Source: Chloroflexota bacterium | GTDB lineage: Bacteria > Chloroflexota > Limnocylindria > Limnocylindrales > CSP1-4 | Assembly: GCA_021785115.1 (NCBI GenBank) | Contig: JAJYGO010000045.1 | Span: forward strand, 1 to 9,218 | Direction of reading: 5' to 3' | Length of the DNA: 9,218 bases | Shown: in pieces, positions 1 to 6,248 of the stretch | Position numbering within the stretch: position 1 is the first letter of the stretch | How the letters are laid out: each line of letters begins with the position of its first letter | The notes under the pieces: model-generated | What the model was told of the DNA's origin: nothing | Seen by the model: only the letters and a program-made list of their open reading frames with translations | Database searches by the model: none | Made by a program: the position numbers and the translations under genes

Positions 1-123
1 CGCGCCCGCGCCCGCGCTCACCGCGCCGTGATGCCGGCCGTCGCCGCGCGGCGCGGCACCGCGCAGGCCCGCGACGCCGTCACGATAGGTCCGACGCGAG
101 CAGCCGGGGTTGCCGCCACATGA
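1..123 (+). CDS. C-terminal end of an unidentified protein (partial at left edge)
   Basis: Frame 1 is open from the window edge to a TGA at 121-123 and encodes about 40 residues rich in Arg and Ala, starting RARARAHRAVMPAV and ending AAGVAAT. The stop overlaps the ATG of the next gene as ATGA. That is the usual sign of translational coupling in an operon and the main reason to believe this frame; most of its third codon positions are also G or C. No domain can be recognised from so short a tail. By position it could be another gene for glycan or flagellar assembly, but that is inference. The glycosyltransferase frame is also open back to the window edge, so this segment could instead be an N-terminal extension of the next gene. 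Confidence 0.45.
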   Translation, partial: RARARAHRAVMPAVAARRGTAQARDAVTIGPTRAAGVAAT

Positions 124-2129
124 CGGCGGACGTGCACGTCCTCGTCGTGGGCAGCGTGGAGAGCGGTGTCTGCGACTTCTACCGCTTCGGTCTGTACCGG
201 CCATGGCTTGCCGAGCTCGGCGTCGAGCTGCGGCCGTGGAACGTCGCCGCACGCGTCCCGGCTGCTCTCGCACACGATCCCGATGCGGCTCTGGCGGCGG
301 TTCGTGAAGGATCCGCCCTGCCTGACCTCGATCCCATCGATTGGGCAGATGTCGTCGTCTTCCGCCGCACGTACGCCACGTCCTGGGTCTGCGCCGACTG
401 CGACACGGCTGGACCGGACCGGGAGACCGCGGCCGAGCACTGTTCCTCCGCCGGCCATCGCCTTCAGGGCCCGAGCGAACCAGTGGTGCGAGCACTTGCC
501 GACCTGATCGACCGTGACCCGTCGGTCCTGCGCGGGCGGGCGCTGATGTACGAGACCGACGACGATCTGCTCTCGGCCTCCAGGTGGAACGGGATCTCGC
601 GGCGGTCGGCGCCCGAGCGTGACCTCGTCGAGCGGATCGTTCGACGCGCGGACCTCGTGACGACGACCACACCGGTGCTGGCGGGCAGGCTGCGCCGCCA
701 TTCGGATGTCGTTCGTGTGGTCCGGAACGCGGTGGATCCCGAGTGGTACGCATCCGCGGCGCGGGTGCCGGATCTCCCCGGCGATCCCCGGATCCTGTTC
801 TACGGCGGGGTCGAGCGCATGGGGCATTACGCGGTCTGCCGCCCGGCGGTCGACGCGCTCGTGCGCAGGCATCCACGAGGCCGGAGGATCTGGCTCGGTT
901 CGGACCGGCCATCGGTCGTGGCGGCGGTGGACGAGGTCCTCCCCCACGTTTCGGGCGTGCCGGCCTTCGCCCGGAGCCTGGTCGAGGCCGGCCCCGACAT
1001 CGGCCTCGCGCCGGTTCTCGGCGACAAGTACGACCTGGCGCGTTCGGAACTCCACTGGCTGGAGTACAGCCTGGCTGGGGCGGCGACCGTGGCGTCGCGT
1101 ACTCCGTTCGGCGGCCCCTACGACGTGATCCGGCACGGGGTCGACGGACTGCTGGCCGGGAGCGGGCGCGAGTGGCGGGCGCATCTCGAACGCCTCGTGT
1201 CTTCGCGCTCGCTGCGCGAGGACATGGCCGGACGCGCGCGCGAGCGGGTGCTCGGGGACTACGACGTGCGGCAGCGCGCGCACGAGTGGAGTGACGCGTA
1301 TCGATGGGCGGCCGAGCACGCGGGACGGGCCTCGCAGGGGCGACGGTACGCGCTTGGGTCGCCGGAGCTGGCCGCCGCTGAGCCGCGCTGGCAGGCCGCC
1401 CTCGAGCAGCGGCACGCCGAACGCCTCGAGGTCGCCCTCCTGACGAAGGATCTCGAGGAGCTGCGGGCCGGGCGCGACGTGTGCTGGTCCACGCGGGTCG
1501 ACGCGCCGCTCGTGAGCGTGCCGATACTCGTCTCAGGCGACCGCGCCGCGCTCACGCTGCCCGAGGCACTGCGGTCCGCACTCGAGCAGCGCTACCCACG
1601 GATCGAGGTCCTCGTCGGGCTGGAGGGCACTGCTCCCCACGTCGCTCAGGCCGTCTCGGCCGTCGTCGGCGCCGACCGACGCGTACGCCTCGTCGAGGCC
1701 CCGGTCGAGGACGCGTCCTTGGACGCGTCGGGCACTGCAGACGGCCACGCGCGCATGAGCGAGGTGCTGCTGGCGGCGTGCGAAGGGGAGTGGATCGCGC
1801 CCCTGCCGCCGGACGCCGCGTTTGCGCCAGATCACGTCGCCTCGCTGATCACGGCGGCGATCGCCGCGCGCCTCGAGTACGTTGCCGGCCGGCGGTCCCG
1901 CGCGGATGGGAGCGACGACGACGGCGACGTGGCGGTTGACGACGCGCCCGCGCCCGGTACCGACGCCTGGCCGGCCGGACTCCGCGCGCTGCCCCCGGCG
2001 CTTCGTCCGTCGCTCGTGCCCGACGCCCGATGGTGGAGCTGCGCGCGAGCCGCCGGCCTGCGGGTCGGCCGCCTGAACCGGGCCGTGGCCACGCCCCTCG
2101 CTCGACCTGGCGCGCAGCGGGCGGCCTGA
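120..2129 (+). CDS. Two-part glycosyltransferase: GT4-like domain with zinc-finger-like insert plus degenerate GT2-like domain
   Basis: This 669-residue protein probably transfers a sugar, and its place directly before flagellin suggests flagellin or FliD as acceptor (inference). Residues 1-400 look like a GT-B fold of the GT4 type. They show an N-terminal strand with a CDFYR motif (18-22), YETDDDLL (144-151), a mid-domain Rossmann restart ILFYGG (225-230), and a C-terminal nucleotide-sugar region with SELHWLEYSLAG (309-320) followed by TVAS. Residues 91-113 carry C91-x2-C94-x12-H107-x5-H113, the spacing of a C2H2 zinc finger, which is unusual in such enzymes. A helical, charged linker (about 412-455) leads to a GT2-like region (463-590) recognisable from VSVPILVSGDRAAL, ALEQRYPRIEVLVG and IAPLPPDAAFAPDH. 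There the expected catalytic acidic residues are replaced, so this half is probably inactive. An acidic stretch (599-608) follows. The ATG at 120 was chosen for the ATGA overlap; the upstream Shine-Dalgarno is weak (GGGG at 106-109). Confidence 0.85.
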   Translation: MTADVHVLVVGSVESGVCDFYRFGLYRPWLAELGVELRPWNVAARVPAALAHDPDAALAAVREGSALPDLDPIDWADVVVFRRTYATSWVCADCDTAGPDRETAAEHCSSAGHRLQGPSEPVVRALADLIDRDPSVLRGRALMYETDDDLLSASRWNGISRRSAPERDLVERIVRRADLVTTTTPVLAGRLRRHSDVVRVVRNAVDPEWYASAARVPDLPGDPRILFYGGVERMGHYAVCRPAVDALVRRHPRGRRIWLGSDRPSVVAAVDEVLPHVSGVPAFARSLVEAGPDIGLAPVLGDKYDLARSELHWLEYSLAGAATVASRTPFGGPYDVIRHGVDGLLAGSGREWRAHLERLVSSRSLREDMAGRARERVLGDYDVRQRAHEWSDAYRWAAEHAGRASQGRRYALGSPELAAAEPRWQAALEQRHAERLEVALLTKDLEELRAGRDVCWSTRVDAPLVSVPILVSGDRAALTLPEALRSALEQRYPRIEVLVGLEGTAPHVAQAVSAVVGADRRVRLVEAPVEDASLDASGTADGHARMSEVLLAACEGEWIAPLPPDAAFAPDHVASLITAAIAARLEYVAGRRSRADGSDDDGDVAVDDAPAPGTDAWPAGLRALPPALRPSLVPDARWWSCARAAGLRVGRLNRAVATPLARPGAQRAA

Positions 2130-2148
2130 AGGTCGCGCGAGTCCCTGC

Positions 2149-2175
2149 TCAAGTCACGACGACGGGCGCCGATAC
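2149..2175 (+). promoter_or_regulatory. Sigma-28 (FliA-type) promoter of flagellin
   Basis: TCAAGTCA (2149-2156), an 11-bp spacer, then GCCGATAC (2168-2175). The enterobacterial sigma-28 consensus is TAAAGTTT-N11-GCCGATAA, so the spacer is exact, the -10 box matches 7 of 8 and the -35 box about 5 of 8. The expected transcription start is near 2181-2183, giving a leader of about 70 nt before the flagellin ATG. It lies 19 bp beyond the glycosyltransferase stop. Flagellin can therefore be transcribed separately as a late flagellar gene. Confidence 0.82.
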
Positions 2176-2183
2176 CTCCGCTG

Positions 2184-2218
2184 CGGAGACTCACTCCGCA
2201 CCGGGCATGGACGCCCGG
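2184..2218 (+). promoter_or_regulatory. Two hairpins in the flagellin mRNA leader
   Basis: Hairpin 1 pairs CGGAG (2184-2188) with CTCCG (2194-2198) across a 5-nt loop. Hairpin 2 pairs CCGGGC (2201-2206) with GCCCGG (2213-2218) across a 6-nt loop. Another CTCCG at 2176-2180 could pair with the same CGGAG, but it lies just before the expected transcription start. The hairpins sit at the extreme 5' end of the predicted transcript and leave the ribosome binding site (2239-2243) free. A role in mRNA stability or translational control is inference. Confidence 0.4.
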
Positions 2219-2236
2219 ATGACACGGCTCAGCGGC

Positions 2237-2243
2237 TTGGAGG
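2237..2243 (+). promoter_or_regulatory. Flagellin ribosome binding site
   Basis: TTGGAGG ends six bases before the ATG at 2250. This strong Shine-Dalgarno fixes the start, and the protein then begins with the canonical flagellin N-terminus MSTVINTN. Confidence 0.8.
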
Positions 2244-2249
2244 CCCAAC

Positions 2250-3131
2250 ATGAGCACTGTGATCAACACGAACATCGATGCACTGACGGCACAGCGGAAC
2301 CTCAGCTCCCTGTCGCTTCAGTACTCGAAGAGCGTCGAGAAGCTGTCGAGCGGCCTGCGGATCAACCGCGCCGCCGATGACGCGGCCGGTCTGGCGATCA
2401 GCCAGAACCTCGAAGCCCAGGTCAACGGCCTGAACCAGGCGCAGCGCAACGCGCAGGACGGGATCTCGATGATCCAGACGGCCGAGGGCGCGCTGAACGA
2501 GGTCCAGGCGATGCTCCAGCGCATGCGCGAGCTGGCGGTCGAGGCCTCGAACGGCACCCTCGGGAGCAGCGATCTCCAGAGCGTCGGCGACGAGATGGCG
2601 GCGCTCGCGAGCGAGATCAATCGCGACACGTCCACGACGCAGTTCAACGGCATCCAGCTGCTCGACGGCACGGCCGGCACGAGTGGGAACGTCACGCTGC
2701 AGATCGGCGCGAACGGCAGCGACACCCTGACGGTCACCTTCGGGAAGCAGGATGTCAACTCGCTCTTCGGGACGAACTCCTCGCTCCTGAGCTCCATCAT
2801 GAGCAGCTCCGCCGACGGGTCGTTCACCGCCATCTCGAGCGCCTCGAACAGCGACTACAACAGCCTCATCTCGGGCATCGACACGGCCATCCAGGCGGTC
2901 AGCACCGCCCGTGGCGAGTTCGGCGCCTCCCAGAACCGTCTGGAGCACACCATCAACAGCCTCGGTGTGGCATCCGAGAACCTGTCCGCGTCGCAGTCGC
3001 GGATCCAGGACCTCGACGTCGCGAGCGAGATGGTGAACTTCACGAAGCTGCAGATCCTGCAGCAGGCGGGCACGGCGATCCTCGCCCAGGCGAACCAGGC
3101 ACCACAGACCGTCCTCAAGCTCCTCCAGTAG
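2250..3131 (+). CDS. fliC: Flagellin (filament subunit)
   Basis: This is the structural subunit of the flagellar filament, exported by the flagellar type III apparatus and polymerised under the FliD cap. The 293-residue protein has both conserved coiled-coil ends. The N-terminal D0/D1 region (1-140) includes INTNIDALTAQRNL, SSGLRINRAADDAAGLAIS and TQFNGIQLLDG. The C-terminal region (about 209-293) includes SRIQDLDVASEMVNFTK and ILQQAGTAILAQANQ. The central variable region (about 141-208) is very short and Ser/Thr-rich, so the outward D2/D3 domains are essentially missing, a compact form common in bacteria. The strong Shine-Dalgarno and sigma-28 promoter upstream support the start. FliS and FliD follow on the same strand. 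The Ser/Thr-rich patch at 175-206 would be a natural site for O-glycosylation by the upstream enzyme (inference). Confidence 0.98.
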   Translation: MSTVINTNIDALTAQRNLSSLSLQYSKSVEKLSSGLRINRAADDAAGLAISQNLEAQVNGLNQAQRNAQDGISMIQTAEGALNEVQAMLQRMRELAVEASNGTLGSSDLQSVGDEMAALASEINRDTSTTQFNGIQLLDGTAGTSGNVTLQIGANGSDTLTVTFGKQDVNSLFGTNSSLLSSIMSSSADGSFTAISSASNSDYNSLISGIDTAIQAVSTARGEFGASQNRLEHTINSLGVASENLSASQSRIQDLDVASEMVNFTKLQILQQAGTAILAQANQAPQTVLKLLQ

Positions 3132-3164
3132 GCGAGAGCGCTCCCCGGCGCTGCTCGGCAAGTC

Positions 3165-3195
3165 GGAGGGACCGGCGAGAGTCGCCGGTCCCTCC
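3165..3195 (+). terminator. Strong hairpin between flagellin and fliS (terminator or mRNA-stabilising element)
   Basis: A perfect 14-bp stem pairs GGAGGGACCGGCGA (3165-3178) with its complement (3182-3195) around a GAG loop. It begins 33 bases after the flagellin stop. There is no clear T-tract (TCGATATC follows), so it may be a partial terminator or a 3' barrier that protects the abundant flagellin mRNA while letting some transcription reach fliS and fliD. Confidence 0.7.
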
Positions 3196-3234
3196 TCGAT
3201 ATCACGGACAGTCACTCTGGAGCCGGCGGCAGCC

Positions 3235-3675
3235 ATGACGTTCGATCCAGCGGCCGCGTACCGCACAACGCAGATCACGACGGCGTCCCCGGCAGCCCGG
3301 GTCGTTCTCCTCTACCAGGGGGCGATCCGTCAGGCGCTCGCCAACGTCGCGGCCCTCGAGCGGCGCGACATCCCGGCCGCCCACGCCGCATCGGTGCGCG
3401 CCCAGGAGATCGTCGTCGCACTGCGCGGAGCGCTCGACCATTCCGTCGGCCCCATCGCCGGCCAGCTCGATCAGCTCTACGCGTTCATGCTCGACCGCCT
3501 CGTCGCCGGCAACGTCGCGAAGGACCCGCAGCCGGCGCGGGAGGTCCTCGGAATGCTCCGCGAACTCCTGCCGGCCTGGCAGGCCGCCGCCGCACAGTCC
3601 CCGAGCCCAACGCCCGTGCATCCGGCGCCACCCGCCCGCAATGCCGCTGGCACGGCGGCCGTTCCCGGCGTTTGA
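3235..3675 (+). CDS. fliS: Flagellin export chaperone FliS
   Basis: FliS binds the C-terminal helix of unpolymerised flagellin in the cytoplasm, blocks premature assembly and delivers it to the export gate. The 146-residue protein shows the family pattern: Y9 near the start, the TASPAARVVLLYQGAIRQAL segment (16-35), a helix with HAASVRAQEIVVALRGALD (50-68), GQLDQLYAFMLDRL (76-89) and a final helix ending PAW (113-115). After residue about 118 comes a Pro/Ala-rich, probably disordered tail of nearly 30 residues that typical FliS proteins lack. The start has GGAG (3219-3222) twelve bases upstream, a long spacing, and no better start was seen. It lies between flagellin and FliD, the usual order. 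Confidence 0.95.
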   Translation: MTFDPAAAYRTTQITTASPAARVVLLYQGAIRQALANVAALERRDIPAAHAASVRAQEIVVALRGALDHSVGPIAGQLDQLYAFMLDRLVAGNVAKDPQPAREVLGMLRELLPAWQAAAAQSPSPTPVHPAPPARNAAGTAAVPGV

Positions 3676-3740
3676 TTCAAGCCACGCCTCGATCCCTCCG
3701 ACTCCTCACGTGGCAGGCCTCGCACACGGCGAGCCGCGGC

Positions 3741-3747
3741 AGGAGAG
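3741..3747 (+). promoter_or_regulatory. fliD ribosome binding site
   Basis: AGGAGAG lies just before the ATG at 3751; taking AGGAG as the core, the spacer is five bases. It fixes the fliD start within the 75-bp gap after fliS. No promoter was recognised in that gap, so fliS and fliD are probably co-transcribed. Confidence 0.7.
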
Positions 3748-3750
3748 ATC

Positions 3751-5625
3751 ATGGCCAGCACGCCCATCATCCAGTTCGGCGGCGTTGCCTCGGGGCTCAA
3801 CACGTCGAGCATCATCTCGGCGCTCATGGACATCGAGAAGCAGCCGCTGCTCCAGATGCAGTCCCGGCAGGCTGCGCTGCAGTCCGAGCAGACGGCCTAC
3901 ACGACGGTGCAGGCGGCGCTGAACGACCTGCTCGCGAAAGCGCAGGCGTTCACCGTCACCGGCGCGGGCTCGGGCCGCAGCGCGACCTCGTCCGATCCAT
4001 CCATTCTCACCGCCACGGCCTCCAACGACGCGGTCGCCGGCCAGTACCAGGTCAGCGTCGATCACCTGGCGACGGCGACCGTGGCTCGCTCGGTCAACGC
4101 CCTCGCCACGCCGATTACCGATACGATCGCGAGCGACCCGACGCAGCCGATCTCCGGCCTGAACCTGCCGGGCCAGATCACCGCGGGCACCTTCTCCGTC
4201 GTCGTCGACGGCACCGTGACGACGATCAACGTCGATCCGATGCAGGACCTCCAGTCCGTCCTGCAGCAGATCCATGACGCGGTTGCGTCGAAGCTCTCGA
4301 GCGGCGGCACCGTGACGACGTCGATCGTCGGCAACCGCGTCCAGATCGCGGTGAGCGACGGTGGCGCCGTGCACCGGATCAGCTTCGGTGCGGGGGGCGA
4401 CACGAGCAACGCGGCCGGGATCCTCGGCCTCGCGACGCTCGGTACCAGCTCGGCGGACCCGACGCTCACGGGCACGTCCGCGCTGGGCGTCGTCAGCACG
4501 ACGAACCCGCTCGACCAGGCGTTCCTCTCCGGACTGTCCTCCACGCCGATGACCGGCACGCTCACGGTCAACGGCGTAGGCATTGCGTACGACACGTCGT
4601 CGGACTCGCTGAGCACGCTGATCACCCGGATCAACGGCATGCAGGCCGGCGTGGTCGCGTCGCTCGACCGAACGAACGACAGGCTCGTCCTGACGAGCAC
4701 CTCGACCGGCACGCAGGCGATCTCGATCACCGATTCGAACGGGACCGGCGGGCTGGCGCAGGCGCTCGGCCTGGCGCCCGGCACGACGGCCGCCCAGACG
4801 CTTGGCCAGGCCGCCCAGGTGACGGTCAACGGACAGACCGTGTACAGCACGAGCAACGCCGTCACAAACGCCATCGCCGGTGTCACGCTCGACCTGCTCG
4901 CTCAATCGCCGTCCGGCACGACCGAGACCCTGGCGGTGGGTGTCGACACCGACGGGATCACCCAGTCCATCAACGATTTCGTCTCGAGCTTCAACAGCCT
5001 CGGCGACACGCTCGACAAGCTGACGCAGGTCACTCCGGGCACGCCGGGCCAGGCAGGGAGCTCCGGCCCACTGGCGAACGATTTCCAGGTGGCCTCGCTG
5101 TTCCTGGGCCTGCGCAGCCTCGTGACGCAGCCTGTCTCCGGCCTCACCGGCACGCTGAACTCGCTGGCGTCGATCGGCATCTCCACCGGTGCCGTCGGCT
5201 CGCCGACCGGATCGACGAACCGCCTCACGCTCGACCAGGGCACGCTCCAGCAGGCCCTCAATGCGGACCCGCAACGGGTCGCGCAACTCCTCGACGACGC
5301 GACCGGCGCGATGCAGCCGCTCGTGACGCAGCTGCAGGCGTTGACCGATCCGAGCGACGGCTACTACCCGTCCGTGCAGACGAGCATCACGAGCCAGCTG
5401 AGCGACCTGAGTCGGCAGGAGGCGGATGAGCAGGAGCGCGAGGCCGGGGTGCAGGCCGCGCTCGAGGCGAAGTACGCGAACATGGAGGCGCTGCTGGCGC
5501 AGCTTCAGACAGAGTCGCAGTCGGTGACGGCATCCTCCGCCGCGATGATTGGCGGCGGCCTGTCCGGGTCGTCGAGCTCCTCCGGTCCGTCGTCGACCAG
5601 CCCGAGCAGCACCTCGGGATCGTAG
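3751..5625 (+). CDS. fliD: Flagellar filament capping protein FliD (HAP2)
   Basis: FliD forms the cap complex at the filament tip and guides insertion of flagellin. The 624-residue protein starts with the typical FliD N-terminal domain: IIQFGGVASGLNTSSIISAL (6-25), then a helix with IEKQPLLQMQSRQAALQSEQ. Two flagellin-IN-like modules follow, at about 146-227 (GTFSVVVDGT to AGILGL) and 269-341 (GTLTVNGVGIAY to LAQALGL). They are built alike, each with a strand pair, a helix, then IA/LVLTS-type strands. The C-terminal FliD domain (about 350-590) includes INDFVSSFNSL (407-417) and ends in a long helix around QEADEQEREAGVQAALEAKY and MEALLAQLQTES. Residues 601-624 form an unusual Gly/Ser/Thr/Pro tail. 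The gene ends 83 bp before the convergent response-regulator gene. Confidence 0.97.
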   Translation: MASTPIIQFGGVASGLNTSSIISALMDIEKQPLLQMQSRQAALQSEQTAYTTVQAALNDLLAKAQAFTVTGAGSGRSATSSDPSILTATASNDAVAGQYQVSVDHLATATVARSVNALATPITDTIASDPTQPISGLNLPGQITAGTFSVVVDGTVTTINVDPMQDLQSVLQQIHDAVASKLSSGGTVTTSIVGNRVQIAVSDGGAVHRISFGAGGDTSNAAGILGLATLGTSSADPTLTGTSALGVVSTTNPLDQAFLSGLSSTPMTGTLTVNGVGIAYDTSSDSLSTLITRINGMQAGVVASLDRTNDRLVLTSTSTGTQAISITDSNGTGGLAQALGLAPGTTAAQTLGQAAQVTVNGQTVYSTSNAVTNAIAGVTLDLLAQSPSGTTETLAVGVDTDGITQSINDFVSSFNSLGDTLDKLTQVTPGTPGQAGSSGPLANDFQVASLFLGLRSLVTQPVSGLTGTLNSLASIGISTGAVGSPTGSTNRLTLDQGTLQQALNADPQRVAQLLDDATGAMQPLVTQLQALTDPSDGYYPSVQTSITSQLSDLSRQEADEQEREAGVQAALEAKYANMEALLAQLQTESQSVTASSAAMIGGGLSGSSSSSGPSSTSPSSTSGS

Positions 5626-5643
5626 GCGGACGACGCAGCCCGT

Positions 5644-5681
5644 GGCCTCCGCCGGGTGATCCCGGTCTCGGCCGCGGAGCC
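5644..5681. terminator. Candidate bidirectional terminator between converging operons
   Basis: The 83-bp gap between fliD and the response regulator holds a two-level inverted repeat. The outer arms CTCCG (5647-5651) and CGGAG (5675-5679) are extended by GG/CC with one bulged C. The inner arms are CCGGG (5652-5656) and CCCGG (5661-5665) around a TGAT loop. Position between convergent genes favours a terminator for both. Neither side has a T-tract, so this is tentative. Confidence 0.4.
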
Positions 5682-5708
5682 CTGCTCAGACCACCGTCAG
5701 CATCTCGG

Positions 5709-6227
5709 TCAACCGGTCGCGGGCTCCGCGTCGAGCAGTTCGAGGACCGCCTCGCGCAGCTGGGCGATCCGGAACGGCTTCGTGACGACGTGATCGACGC
5801 GTGCGGCTGCGAGACGGCGACGGTCCGGGAGCTGGCCGGTGAGGACGAGCAGGCGCAGGTCAGGTGACGCCTCGCGCAGGCGCACGGCCAGGTCGTAGCC
5901 ACTCATGTCGGGCAGGCCGAGATCGACGATCGCGACGGTCGGCTCCTGATCCAGCCGCCTCAGTGCTTCGGCGGCAGTCGTGGCGGACACGACGCGCGCG
6001 CGGGTGTGGTCCAGGACCCGCAGGATCGTGCGCAGCACGTACTCGTCGTCGTCCGCGACGAGAACCGCGCCCGATCGAACCCCGCGCGAGGCCCTCTGCT
6101 CCGTCCGCAGTCGGACCTGCTCCGGGACCACGCGCAGCCCTGCGACGCCGGGATGATCGGGAAGGGCGGTCGGTGCGGAGGTCGCACGGGCAGCGTCGGA
6201 CACGTCGTCGCAGAGGGGTTGGGCCAC
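5709..6227 (-). CDS. Single-domain response regulator (CheY-like receiver)
   Basis: This 172-residue protein is a receiver domain with no output domain, as expected for a CheY-type regulator phosphorylated by CheA. The receiver spans about 53-168: strand and acidic cluster VLVADDDE (55-62), phospho-acceptor D102 in VDLGLPDMSGYD, switch threonine T130 in LLVLTG, and K150 in VTKPF. The position equivalent to the CheY aromatic switch (Tyr106) appears to be V147, so it may not act on FliM exactly as classical CheY does. Residues 1-52 form an extension rich in Ala, Pro and Arg. The start used is GTG at 6227, with only a weak Shine-Dalgarno. An in-frame GTG at residue 33 would remove much of the extension. 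It follows cheX in the same direction and is a plausible substrate of that phosphatase. Confidence 0.85.
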   Translation of the reverse strand: MAQPLCDDVSDAARATSAPTALPDHPGVAGLRVVPEQVRLRTEQRASRGVRSGAVLVADDDEYVLRTILRVLDHTRARVVSATTAAEALRRLDQEPTVAIVDLGLPDMSGYDLAVRLREASPDLRLLVLTGQLPDRRRLAAARVDHVVTKPFRIAQLREAVLELLDAEPATG

Positions 6228-6248
6228 GAGGGCAAGTCTGCCTGCACC

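Noticed and set aside
18..1415. Long open frame on the - strand (465 codons)
   Set aside because: It is antisense to the glycosyltransferase, Arg/His/Pro-rich with no domain, and arises from GC-rich codon bias on the opposite strand.
2229..3278. Long open frame on the - strand opposite flagellin
   Set aside because: It is a shadow of a certain flagellin gene, with no domain and no ribosome binding site that stands out.
3706..5286. Long open frame on the - strand (526 codons) opposite fliD
   Set aside because: Its composition is dominated by Arg, Gly, Asp and Val without motifs, and fliD on the other strand is unambiguous.
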